A stretch of 64,000 nt of DNA from JALOAT01 sp041685115 (GTDB lineage: Bacteria; Pseudomonadota; Gammaproteobacteria; Thiohalomonadales; Thiohalomonadaceae). The notes below the pieces were generated by a model. That model was not told the DNA's origin. It saw only the letters and a program-made list of their open reading frames with translations, and made no database searches. The stretch is from positions 1-64,000 of the forward strand of contig JAWLGK010000003.1 of assembly GCA_041685115.1 (NCBI GenBank), read 5' to 3'. Shown in pieces: positions 1 through 8,538 of this stretch. The first letter of the stretch is position 1; each line of letters starts with the position of its first letter. Position numbers and translations under genes: made by a program.

Positions 1-403
1 CCAACGCCTTGTCCTTGCGCTTCAGCTCGCGCTCCAGGTCCTTGATGCGCCGCTTGTCTTCACGGCTCTGCTGCGGACTGGCGCGCACCTCTTCCGGGGT
101 AGCCAATGCGGCTATGGCACCCTGGCGCCACTTCTCCAATTCATGTGGATACACACCCTGTTGGCGGCACCACGCGTTCTTACCCGCCTCATCCATCGCC
201 GCGGTAGCAATCACCGCTTCCAGACGCGCTGCGGCGGTCCAGGTCTTGTGCTCGGCAGGCAGGAGAAGTGCCTCTGAACGCCAGCGCTCCAAGGTCGCCA
301 AGCCTATCCCCAAATCACGCGAAACCGTTTCCACCGGAGAACTTTCCGGCGGCAACAATCTCGCAACTGCTCGATTCTTGAATGTTTGTCCGTATCTGGC
401 CAC
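1..403 (-). CDS. IS3-type transposase OrfA, partial at left edge
   Basis: This reading frame starts at a GTG at 403, with AGAGGTG five bases upstream, and runs off the left end, so about 134 codons are visible. The N-terminal part has the helix-turn-helix pattern of IS3-family OrfA proteins (ending SRDLGIGLATLERWR, about residues 27-41). The visible C-terminus is rich in Lys, Arg and Glu (DKRRIKDLERELKRKDK), as in the leucine-zipper/coiled-coil segment before the usual frameshift into OrfB. In this family OrfA binds the element ends and is fused to OrfB by programmed frameshifting. OrfB would lie to the left of the window. I could not identify terminal inverted repeats to the right. The family call rests on the HTH and coiled-coil architecture; the exact IS name is unknown. 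Confidence 0.75.
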   Translation of the reverse strand, partial: MARYGQTFKNRAVARLLPPESSPVETVSRDLGIGLATLERWRSEALLLPAEHKTWTAAARLEAVIATAAMDEAGKNAWCRQQGVYPHELEKWRQGAIAALATPEEVRASPQQSREDKRRIKDLERELKRKDKAL

Positions 404-648
404 GTGCTCACCTCTTAGCCCCCATAGGTTACAGAGCTATCGAGGCGGCAACTATCTTGACGCGGGGGGCCCCGGGCCGCTGTCGCCACGCCATCCGTCT
501 CTGCTCGTGCTAGCGTTGCCTGCTTTTCGAACTCTGCGCTGTACCGATTCCGAGTCTTCCTCACCGCCTGTTTCGCTTTCATTTATCCGACACTGGTCCA
601 GAACTTATTCTCTTGACCGGGTATCCGGACAGATTGGGCAGGATCATT

Positions 649-2688
649 TCACTGCTTCGATAGCTCGGTGGATGCTGGCTTCTGATAACGAACGACCGGC
701 ATGAAAAGGTTCTTTATAGTTATCGAGCCAAAGCGACTCAAGTGATCATCATCCCTATAAAGGGATCTTCCATTCATCGTACTCCGACACACAGCTGCGT
801 TACATAGGATGTCTGCGGGATCGAGTGTTTTTAAGTCATACGATTCACGGATCATATGCAAATGCTGTCTGAAGGACGCTTGGCGCAGAGAGTGGTCTTC
901 TAATGAGGTGGATAGGCGCTCGGGCGATGCTCCGACATGGGCAAGTCTGGCGATGATAGTTGGGCCAGAATGTCCGAGTTCGGGTACCTGCTCGACTAAC
1001 CAGACTTTTGCGCCGCTAGCTTCAAGTGCGGCGATTGTACGCTTGATGGCACGGAGTGTAACTTGCCTGCTCTCTGCCACATCGGTGGGTGTCGTGTCAC
1101 CATCACCCAAGAGTGCGAGCTTCTTCCGCTTACCGAAGTTTTCTGTGCCGTGCCAGTACAGTGACCATCGTGCCGCAAGTACCACGTTGGCAATGCCATT
1201 TTTATTAATCAAATCAAAGACGGCAGCGTTGAATGCGCGGCAGTTATGAGCCGAGGATTGGTCGAGTCGTGTCACTCCCAGTAAAGGGGGGCATGCGTTC
1301 TTCGTGGCTGCCAGTCCCGAGACGTGATGCTCCTGTGCAAGTTTCTTCAGAGCGGGCACAAGCGCGCCAGCGTGACTATCGCCCCAGAGAATGAATGATG
1401 GCGATGCAGAAGCCTTTCCTAACGTACATGCCTCAATGGAGGCAGTAGGATTGGCGACATATGAGGCAAGTTGCCGCTGGCACTTGCCCACGGTTCGGTC
1501 GATATCCTTTGCACCCTTAGCATACGCAACTGCCTCCTGTGACACGCGCCCAGGCAAGCCGTTAGCGAGAATAACTGCAGTGCCGACGGCTATGAGGACG
1601 ATCGAAACAACAGCGAACGCAGAAAATGTCGCATTAGGTGAAATTCGAACTTTTCGGAACGGTTGTTCCACGAGTCGCCATGAGAGCGACGCCAAGAGAA
1701 ATATCGTCAAAAGGGCAAGTGCAATTTGGGATGTTGTCGAAGGGATGATGAGATAATACTTGAGAAACACGAGTATCGGCCAGTGCCAGAGATACAGGGA
1801 GTACGATATTAATCCTATAAAAACTAGCGGTGTCGTGCTGAGAAATCGTTTAGTCATGGTGGGAAATACGGCGCCACCGGAATAGATGATCAATGCCGCA
1901 CCAAGTGCGGGTACCGCAGCGAACATACCAGGAAACCGTGTGCTGTCAGAGTACGTGAAGACACTTGTAAGTATGAGGAGCATCCCGAGGATACCCATGG
2001 ATTCGCGAGCAACACGCGATTCAGCGCGTAGGCTTGGAGCTTGTGTCATTAATCCGCCAAGTGCGAGTTCCCATGCGCGATAGTGGGCAAGATAAAAGGC
2101 AGCAGAAGGATCCTTTGCGATCGCCCATTCGCTGAAACCCAGTGAAAACAATGCGAGCAGTAGAATAACGGCCATCCGCCATTTTCCCGCAATGCGCGTG
2201 AGGAGTAGAACGAGCAGGGGAAATATAAGGTAAAACTGCTCTTCGACGCCAAGGGACCAAGTGTGAAGCAGGGGCTTTAGTTCGGCGGGGCCTTCGAAGT
2301 ATCCGGCCTCTGTAAAAAACAGCACGTTTGATACGGAGGCTATCGCGGCGATGAGGCTCTTGCCGAAAGCTACAAACTCACCGGGCATGAACAACAGGTA
2401 GGCGGCGAACGATGAGCAGGCGAGGACTACAAATAATGCGGGTATGATTCGACGGATTCTCCGTAGATAAAATCCCGTCAGAGAAAATGAGTGCCTATCG
2501 ATGTCGTTGATTATGATCGATGTGATGAGATAGCCGGATATTACGAAGAAGACGTCCACTCCAACATAACCGCCAGGGAAAAATGAGATTCCTGAATGGA
2601 ATAGCACCACCGACAAAACGGCAATTGCACGAAGTCCGTCAATATCAGGACGGTAGGTAGTATTAGTGGCGGGAGGAAGTACAATCAT
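649..2688 (-). CDS. Acyltransferase-3 / SGNH hydrolase fusion (OafA-type O-acetyltransferase)
   Basis: The 679-residue protein begins with the acyltransferase-3 signature (RPDIDGLRAIAVLSVVLFH, then GGYVGVDVFFVISGYLI). It continues with about ten hydrophobic segments up to about residue 375 and ends in an SGNH-type domain with the GDSH block near residue 430 and a C-terminal DDDHLSRFGS block carrying the Asp/His pair. Proteins of this layout move acetyl groups across the inner membrane onto O-antigen, exopolysaccharide or peptidoglycan sugars. The substrate here is unknown. The DNA is visibly richer in A+T than the genes to the right, and an IS3 fragment lies beside it, so acquisition by transfer is likely. 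The next gene upstream on the same strand is an O-antigen ligase-like gene, which fits a surface polysaccharide role. Confidence 0.9.
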   Translation of the reverse strand: MIVLPPATNTTYRPDIDGLRAIAVLSVVLFHSGISFFPGGYVGVDVFFVISGYLITSIIINDIDRHSFSLTGFYLRRIRRIIPALFVVLACSSFAAYLLFMPGEFVAFGKSLIAAIASVSNVLFFTEAGYFEGPAELKPLLHTWSLGVEEQFYLIFPLLVLLLTRIAGKWRMAVILLLALFSLGFSEWAIAKDPSAAFYLAHYRAWELALGGLMTQAPSLRAESRVARESMGILGMLLILTSVFTYSDSTRFPGMFAAVPALGAALIIYSGGAVFPTMTKRFLSTTPLVFIGLISYSLYLWHWPILVFLKYYLIIPSTTSQIALALLTIFLLASLSWRLVEQPFRKVRISPNATFSAFAVVSIVLIAVGTAVILANGLPGRVSQEAVAYAKGAKDIDRTVGKCQRQLASYVANPTASIEACTLGKASASPSFILWGDSHAGALVPALKKLAQEHHVSGLAATKNACPPLLGVTRLDQSSAHNCRAFNAAVFDLINKNGIANVVLAARWSLYWHGTENFGKRKKLALLGDGDTTPTDVAESRQVTLRAIKRTIAALEASGAKVWLVEQVPELGHSGPTIIARLAHVGASPERLSTSLEDHSLRQASFRQHLHMIRESYDLKTLDPADILCNAAVCRSTMNGRSLYRDDDHLSRFGSITIKNLFMPVVRYQKPASTELSKQ

Positions 2689-2750
2689 TCTCTATTCGAG
2701 AGTTCTGGTTAGAAGATATTACCCTGGCTTATTGCTTGGGGCGCCTCCAG

Positions 2751-4103
2751 CTACGGGCGGCGACCGGAGCCGGTTTCTCTGTGACAGCTACCCCTAGCGA
2801 TGGTATTTGCCAGAGCGCTCATGAACACGAGTACGCACATAACGTACGACACGACGAATGGATTTCGCGCCAGCCATCCCTCGCTGATGCCGAAGACGGC
2901 GAACGCGACGAGTGAGGTCATCCCCCCCAGGCTGTAGAAGCGTACGGCAGGGTCTGCGGCCTCCGACCAATATCTGTGGAAGTACCGGAAGGGCAGGTAG
3001 AAGAGAGCGATGACCAGCGCCGTAAACCCTAGGATTCCCGACGTGGCCAAGGCATCGAAATAGATGCTGTGGGCGTGTCCGAATTTGGTGACATGGCGGT
3101 TCAGCGAGCGCTGGTCTTTTTTCATCGCAATCATTTCACGCTGGAAATCCCCCAGGCCCGTCCCAAGCAGGGGTGCGTCCTTCACGATGAGCAGGCTGTT
3201 GCGCCAGAGGTTCAGGCGGATTCCCCATGAGGTCTTTACGGAGGGATCTGCGATGAACGAGTGCAGGTCGGAGGTTCCCAATTCCAGTCTTATGCGCACG
3301 GTGTCGGTGCTGGCCGCGGCGAATCCGAGCAGAACTACTACGGCGGTCACGCCCGCCCACACGCGGCGGTTAAGCCGAGCGCGGTGAAGCCAGAGCAGGA
3401 AAACCCCGAGAATCGGCAACAGGATCCAGGCCCCGCGGGTGCCTGAAAGCACGCTCGCATAGATGGCCGCGCTGGCGCTGGCGATAAACACGAGCTGCTT
3501 GATACGTGTGTTCGCAAGATAAACCGTACCCAACAACGCGAGTACTGCTACGAGCATGGCCAGGTCACCGAAGACGATCTCGTGATAGGCGCCGATGGCT
3601 CGCTTGTGATCGGTGGCTACTTGGTAACCGGCCTGAATCGCCATTACGAAGCCGGCGACGATGGCTCCGTAAACGAAGGCGCGCCCTACGCTGACGTCGA
3701 AGCGTCGTAGCATGAGGTAAATCGGTACGAATGCCGCGATGCGGACAAAGCGTTCGAGGCGCTGCAAGCCAAATTCGAGGTTTGCAGAATTCACCAGACT
3801 GAGGCCCATAACGATCAGCAGGACCACGAATCCGACAAGCACGGGTTTTTCTCTCGGTGTCAGGGTGTTCCACTGCCGACCGAAGGCTAAACCCGCCAAG
3901 AGAAGCAACAGTCCGATGCTGCTGCCAGCGTTCTCGACCGAAGCCACGGTGATGGGGAAGGTGAATACCGCGAGGGGTACCAGCCGGGAAATCCAAAAGG
4001 TTGAACGCATGTTATGGGCAAATAATCCGGAAACCCACGCAGGGGGCGAGACGGCGCATGGGCCTTGTCGATAGTGGGGCCATTCTAACGTGATTTGGGT
4101 CAT
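2751..4103 (-). CDS. O-antigen ligase/polymerase family membrane protein (WaaL/Wzy_C)
   Basis: This polytopic membrane protein of up to 450 residues has around a dozen hydrophobic helices. It carries the Wzy_C domain pattern: VLSGTRGAW in one loop and, in the large periplasmic loop, LLGTGLGDF followed by HAHSIYFDALATSGI, whose His is typical of O-antigen ligases. Such enzymes join undecaprenyl-linked glycans to lipid A-core or polymerise them on the periplasmic face. The annotated start at 4103 has no clear ribosome site; an internal ATG at 4010 (MRSTFWISRL) starts directly before the first membrane helix and may be the true start. It is followed by the acyltransferase gene on the same strand with a 62-base gap. 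Ligase, polymerase and glycoprotein-oligosaccharyltransferase members cannot be separated by eye. Confidence 0.85.
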   Translation of the reverse strand: MTQITLEWPHYRQGPCAVSPPAWVSGLFAHNMRSTFWISRLVPLAVFTFPITVASVENAGSSIGLLLLLAGLAFGRQWNTLTPREKPVLVGFVVLLIVMGLSLVNSANLEFGLQRLERFVRIAAFVPIYLMLRRFDVSVGRAFVYGAIVAGFVMAIQAGYQVATDHKRAIGAYHEIVFGDLAMLVAVLALLGTVYLANTRIKQLVFIASASAAIYASVLSGTRGAWILLPILGVFLLWLHRARLNRRVWAGVTAVVVLLGFAAASTDTVRIRLELGTSDLHSFIADPSVKTSWGIRLNLWRNSLLIVKDAPLLGTGLGDFQREMIAMKKDQRSLNRHVTKFGHAHSIYFDALATSGILGFTALVIALFYLPFRYFHRYWSEAADPAVRFYSLGGMTSLVAFAVFGISEGWLARNPFVVSYVMCVLVFMSALANTIARGSCHRETGSGRRP

Positions 4104-4139
4104 GGAGTCTGGGTGGTGGGCAAGGCTCCGGTTGGCGTG

Positions 4140-4740
4140 TGGTTATCGGTTGCAGCGGTGGGGATTCGCCCACGGGGTGGGCTTCTACGGTGCGTGTTGT
4201 AGGAGCCGACCCTGTCAGCGAACAGGCGGATGATGTGCCGCCGGTGAGGATTCGCCCACGGTGTGGGCTCCTACGGTGCGTGTTGTAGGAGCCGACCCTG
4301 TCGGCGAATGGGCGGATGGTGTGCCGCGGGTGGGGATTCGCCCACGGTGTGGGCTCCTACGGTGCGTGTTGTAGGGGCCGACCCTGTCGGCGAATGGGCG
4401 GATGGTGTGCCGCCGGTGGGGATTCGCCCACGGGGTGGGCTCCTACGGTGCGTGTTGTAGGAGCCGACCCTGTCGGCGAACGGGCGGATGGTGTGCCGCG
4501 GGTGGGGATTCGCCCACGGGGTGGGCTCCTACGGCGCGTGTTGTAGGAGCCGAGCCTGTCGGCGAACGGGCGGATGGTGTGCCGCCGGTGGGGATTCGCC
4601 CACGGGGTGGGCTCCTACGGTCGCGTGTTGTAGGAGCCGAGCCTGTCGGCGAATGGGCGGATGGTGTGCCGCGGGTGGGGATTCGCCCACGGTGTGGGCT
4701 CCTACGGTGCGTATTGTGGGAACCGACCTTGTCGCGATGG
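4140..4740. repeat. Tandem array of seven 86-bp REP-like units
   Basis: The motif TTCGCCCAC recurs at 4165, 4251, 4337, 4423, 4509, 4595 and 4682, an almost exact 86-base period. Each unit pairs GTAGGAGCCGACCCTGTCGG with its near inverted partner CGCCCACGGGGTGGGCTCCT, so each unit can fold into a hairpin pair like a REP/BIME element. Units differ by a few substitutions. Related single copies occur near 34460-34520, 56242-56320 and 62731-63045. The array fills the gap between the convergently read end of the phosphohexomutase gene and the start of the ligase gene. Apparent plus-strand ORFs here only reflect the repeat period. Confidence 0.95.
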
Positions 4741-4742
4741 CG

Positions 4743-6254
4743 TCACGCAGTGGATACCGGGGGCCGGGTTTTCCAGTTTGCCAGCATTTCCATGCAAGCG
4801 CGGTTCATTTCCGCGGCGCGGTCGGCGGAATCCGCTTCGTTGTAGCAGCGGAATTCCGGGGCGTTGCCCGAGGGGCGCAGGTGGATGACCTCGGCGTTCC
4901 CGAAGGTGACGCGCAGGCCGTCGGTGGTGTCGGTGGATTTGGGCGTGCCGGCGATGGGGCCGAACAGGGTTTCGATCCGCTGGAGGATGTCGCTCGGCGT
5001 GCCTTGCTGCAAGTGCGCCAGGATGCGGGCGCTTTGCGCGGTGGGGAAATCCTTGACGCGTTCGCTGGCGGTGAAGCGTGGGGGCAGGGCGCGGGACAGT
5101 TCCGACACGGTGCAGCCCTGTTGCTTTGCCAGCCCCAGGAGGCCCAGGGCGACGATGATGGCATCGCGGGTGGGCAGGGCGTCCAGGCGCTTGCCGTCCC
5201 GTGTGATGGCGGAGCCCAGCAGGAAACCGCCGTTGGCTTCGTAACCGGCCACGCACGCATGGCCGGCGTCCAGGCTGGCATTCATGCCTTCGATGACGAA
5301 CGGCGAACCGATGCGCGTGCGCCGCACGGCGTGGAAGTAGCCGGACTTTTCCGCCACGGTGTTGCTGCTCACGGGCGTGACGATGGCGTCCACACCCAGG
5401 AAGCGCGCGCACAGCACACCGGCCACGTCGCCGCGCAGCCAGTTGCCCTGTTCGTCGCCCACCAGGGGGCGGTCGCCGTCGCCGTCGGCGGAGACGATGG
5501 CATCGAAGCGGTATTGGTGCGCCCATTGCTCCGCAAGTGCGATGTCCTCGGGGCGGATGGCCTCGGTATCCACAGGGATGAATACCTCCGAGTGGCCGAG
5601 CTTCAGCACCTCGGCGCCGAGGGCACTCAACACACGGGCGAAGGCATGATTGGCGACCGTGGAGTGCTCGTACAAGGCGATACGTTTTCCGGCGAGCAGG
5701 TCGGCCGGGAAGAAGTCGGTATAGCGGGCGATGTATTCTTCCAGGGCGGCGCCGTGCTCGGGCGGTAACCGCGCCGGTGCGGTGAAGGCACCACGTGCAT
5801 CGAACAGGCCTGCGGGCAGGCTTACCGTTTCTGCACGAATCGCCGTCTCGTCCTCCTTGAGGATCTCACCGCTGGCGGTGTTGAATTTGATGCCGTTGCG
5901 ATCGCCCGGGATGTGGCTGCCCGTGACCATGAGCGTGGGTAGGCGGTGGCGGATGCCGTAGAACGCCACGGCGGGCGATGGGATCAGACCGCAATTCACG
6001 GGCTCGAAGCCAAGATCCACGATGGCCTGCGCGCAGGCCGCCATGATGCGCGGGGTGCTCGGACGACGGTCGCCGGCAATGCCGACCTGGCTGCCCCGGG
6101 CGAGTCCGTGCGCCTTGGCGGCATGTTGGAGAAAGGCCGTCGTGTACGCGTAACAGACCCGGTCGGTCATGTCCTCGACGCGGCCGCGGGCACCGCTGGT
6201 GCCGAATTTCACGCCGCTGGTTTCCATGAGGTCTGCGATACGGACGACTGCCAT
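4743..6254 (-). CDS. Phosphomannomutase/phosphoglucomutase family phosphohexomutase
   Basis: The 503-residue protein has all four phosphohexomutase loops in order. These are an N-terminal VKFGTSGARGRV, the phosphoserine loop TGSHIPGDRNGIKF (about residue 110), the metal loop SADGDGDRPLVGD (about residue 255), the sugar loop GYEANGGF and the phosphate-binding RPSGNAPEFRCY near the C-terminus. Family members interconvert hexose 6- and 1-phosphates, giving mannose-1-P or glucose-1-P for nucleotide sugars used in surface glycans. The active loop has HIPGD where most members have HNP, and the sugar loop has GYEANGG rather than GExSGH, so substrate preference is uncertain. The start at 6254 lies after AGGAGA (tctcctt on the plus strand, 6260-6266). 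Confidence 0.88.
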   Translation of the reverse strand: MAVVRIADLMETSGVKFGTSGARGRVEDMTDRVCYAYTTAFLQHAAKAHGLARGSQVGIAGDRRPSTPRIMAACAQAIVDLGFEPVNCGLIPSPAVAFYGIRHRLPTLMVTGSHIPGDRNGIKFNTASGEILKEDETAIRAETVSLPAGLFDARGAFTAPARLPPEHGAALEEYIARYTDFFPADLLAGKRIALYEHSTVANHAFARVLSALGAEVLKLGHSEVFIPVDTEAIRPEDIALAEQWAHQYRFDAIVSADGDGDRPLVGDEQGNWLRGDVAGVLCARFLGVDAIVTPVSSNTVAEKSGYFHAVRRTRIGSPFVIEGMNASLDAGHACVAGYEANGGFLLGSAITRDGKRLDALPTRDAIIVALGLLGLAKQQGCTVSELSRALPPRFTASERVKDFPTAQSARILAHLQQGTPSDILQRIETLFGPIAGTPKSTDTTDGLRVTFGNAEVIHLRPSGNAPEFRCYNEADSADRAAEMNRACMEMLANWKTRPPVSTA

Positions 6255-6724
6255 AGGGCTTCTCCTTCAGAAAATCTCGATCTGGAATTTGCGCCGCCAC
6301 GCATTTTAGTCAGCATTCCGCAGCTTGCACGCGACTGAAGGTAGCCCGTATGGAGCGAAGCGAATGCGGGTCTTCAGCTGTGTGTTCCCCGGATTCCGCT
6401 GCGCTGCATCCGGGCTACGTTACTGCCCTGGGAATGGACCCTGGCTTCGCCGGGGTGGCGAATAAGCAAGCGCGGCCCAAAGACGTCACGTAGCTTCGCA
6501 ACGTGACCTACGGGGCAGAAATGCCGTAGGTCACGTTGGCGCGTAGCGCCTACGTGACAACACCACCTGAAGAATGTGTGCAGCTCCGCAACGTGACCTA
6601 CGCAATCAGCAACAGACGCGTCATTCCGGCGAAACACGGAATTCATCTCTCTGCCTGGGAATGGACCCCGGCTTTCGCCGGGGTGACGAGTCGTGACGCG
6701 CACCAGTACGAACAGGTGTGGCGC
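6255..6724. repeat. Gene-free stretch with dispersed palindromic repeats
   Basis: This 470-base gap contains no credible gene. It holds two copies of the family ending in GGCTTTCGCCGGGGTGACG (around 6420-6460 and 6620-6690) and one inverted pair of the GTAGGTCACGTTGCG family around 6485-6600. The latter is the same unit that is tandemly amplified at 11.6-12.5 kb, here in the opposite orientation and with the same flank (the stretch around CACCTGAAGAATGTG). Confidence 0.75.
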
Positions 6725-8161
6725 TCAGCTGAACAGACCATGCAGGAACCACTGCCCGCCGCGGTGTTCGCGGAAGATCCACAGGCGCGCGTGTTCCCTG
6801 TCTTCGGCCATGAAGTAGTCACGTGTGACGCCCTCGTCCCACCAGCCGGCCTCGATGCGTTCGGGGCCGCTCAGTAGGCGAAGCTTTCCTCTGCGGCAGG
6901 GGTGTCCATCCACCTCTTCCAGGGGTTCGGGGACGTCCAGCAGCCAGAGCGGGCGGCGCGCCGGCGTGGTTTCCCCTTTTGTCGAACTGCCGGGGACACA
7001 GTGGCGCCAGGCCCGCTCGGGTCGGTGGTCGGCGACCGCGCGACAGCCCTGCACCGCGTTGCTGCCGAGGCGTGCGCACAGGGTGTCCAGCAATTGCTCT
7101 CCCCGTGTCTGTAGCGTGCGCGCTTCACCGAACAACACACGGTTTTCATCGGGCTGCGCGCTCAACTGCGTGGCGTCGAGACTCAGTTCGTCCACGGGTG
7201 CGGGCAGGGTGAACTGATCGAGGCGCGTGCGCAGCAACATGAGCAGATGGGCGGCGTCGCGGCTCGGCGTGAGCAGGCCCAGTTCCAGCCGGCTCGGTGG
7301 GCGGCCGCGATGGCCGAGCGTCAACACCAGTTGCGCCACGCCGGCGCCGCGGGCACGCAGGAGTCCGGCCAATTCCAGCAGCAGGCGGCGCGTGGCGAAC
7401 AGCAGGGCCTCGGTGCCGTCCACCTCCGCCGGCAGCACCAGGCGGCGGCTGAAGGCGGGCGGCGACACGAAGGCGGGGCGCGGGTCGGGCAGTTCACCCA
7501 CCGCACGCAGCAGATGGGCGAGCACGTCGGGACCGAGGCGGCGTGCGAGTCCGTGGCGGGGCAGGCGCAGGCATTCGGCAAGCTGCCGCAGCCCCATGCC
7601 GCGCAGGGCCTCAACCGCTGTCTCGTCAAGCCCGAGCCGCTCCAGGGGCAGATCGCCGAGGGCGGCACGCAGGGCGGATTTTTCCAGCACGGGCGCGGTG
7701 CGCCCGGCGCGGGCGAGCAGCACGGCGGCGAGCGGCACCGGCGCGACGGCATCCACGGCGCGGTAACCGAGGGCGCGGAGTCCGTCGTGCACGCGCGCCC
7801 GCAGCGCGTCGAGGCCACCAAACAGCAACAGACTGCCGCCGATCTCGAGCAGCAATCCCTGGGGCGGCACCAGGCTGACGGTGGAGGTGAACTGCCCCGC
7901 CCAGGCCGCGAGCCCCTCCAGCGCGGCGCGCTCGCTGTCTGCGTCGCGGGCCAGGGTGCGATGGACCGGCAACAGGGCCTCGGCAGCGCCGAGCGCCATG
8001 CCGGGGACCACACCCGCCGCGGCTGCAGCGCGGTTGCGGGCATGCACGTAATGGCGCGCCCCGCGGGCATCGCTCACCAGCAGCGGCAGCGCCGGATCGC
8101 TCAGTGCGCGCGCGAAGACCTCCAGGGCGAGATGGGGAAAGTGCAGGCTGAGCCAGAGCAT
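6725..8161 (-). CDS. imuB: ImuB, catalytically inactive Y-family polymerase-like protein
   Basis: About 478 residues. The start MLWLSLHFPHLALEVFARAL at 8161 matches the usual ImuB N-terminus; an in-frame ATG at 8179 would add six residues and neither start has a clear ribosome site. The palm region keeps the Y-family fold pattern (RNRAAAAAGVVPGMALGAAEALLP), but the acidic DxDxF/Y metal site of active DinB/UmuC polymerases is absent. The family acts as a clamp-binding adaptor that brings ImuA and the error-prone polymerase DnaE2 to damaged DNA during SOS mutagenesis. It lies downstream of lexA and imuA on the same strand, separated from imuA by a 377-base repeat-filled gap. No dnaE2 follows, so its polymerase partner must be elsewhere or absent. 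Confidence 0.9.
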   Translation of the reverse strand: MLWLSLHFPHLALEVFARALSDPALPLLVSDARGARHYVHARNRAAAAAGVVPGMALGAAEALLPVHRTLARDADSERAALEGLAAWAGQFTSTVSLVPPQGLLLEIGGSLLLFGGLDALRARVHDGLRALGYRAVDAVAPVPLAAVLLARAGRTAPVLEKSALRAALGDLPLERLGLDETAVEALRGMGLRQLAECLRLPRHGLARRLGPDVLAHLLRAVGELPDPRPAFVSPPAFSRRLVLPAEVDGTEALLFATRRLLLELAGLLRARGAGVAQLVLTLGHRGRPPSRLELGLLTPSRDAAHLLMLLRTRLDQFTLPAPVDELSLDATQLSAQPDENRVLFGEARTLQTRGEQLLDTLCARLGSNAVQGCRAVADHRPERAWRHCVPGSSTKGETTPARRPLWLLDVPEPLEEVDGHPCRRGKLRLLSGPERIEAGWWDEGVTRDYFMAEDREHARLWIFREHRGGQWFLHGLFS

Positions 8162-8538
8162 GGGATTAGGACAAAGCATTAACCATGGACACGGGGAACA
8201 CGGGGGAAAAGATGGTTCTTTGTCTCCAGGTGCGTGAGTTGGTCACGAGCAAACCCTCCGGTAGAGGGAACATCAATCCGGGCCATCCACCTCTAGCCCC
8301 CTCTCCCTCCGGGCTGTCTCTTGGTCACATTTCGCCGTTGTAGCCAGCTCTTCTTGCCCCCTCTCCCTCCGGGAGAGGGCTGGGGAGAGGGGATCCATTC
8401 AGGTGCCGCTGTTTGGTTTCTTGATTCCCTCATCCTGTCCTTCTCCCGGAGGGAGAAGGGACGAATCTTTTTGCGGCCGCCGGTTAATACGTTATTTCCA
8501 AGCCTCTGTCTCTCCTGCAGGGATCAGTGGGGTCAGAG
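8162..8538. repeat. Gene-free stretch with GGGAGAGGG-type repeats and a long hairpin
   Basis: This gap holds copies of the CCCTCTCCCTCCGGGAGAGGG family (around 8285-8460), the same family that forms the large array at 19.7-21.3 kb. A near-perfect inverted repeat follows at about 8520-8572: GGATCAGTGGGGTCA pairs with TGACCCCACTGATCC, with further pairing of CAACTG/CAGTTG towards the loop. The hairpin overlaps the annotated 3' end of imuA and could act as a transcript end or stability element, though no T-run follows it. Confidence 0.7.

Noticed and set aside
9..704. 231-codon plus-strand ORF at the left edge
   Set aside because: It lies opposite the IS3 OrfA frame and the acyltransferase end, with no domain match.
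4488..5768. 426-codon plus-strand ORF through the 86-bp array and the phosphohexomutase gene
   Set aside because: Its first third is repeat-encoded and the rest is opposite a clear enzyme gene.
6725..8161. ImuB as an active DinB/UmuC polymerase
   Set aside because: The N-terminal catalytic Asp motif of Y-family polymerases is missing, and the lexA-imuA context fits the inactive ImuB.
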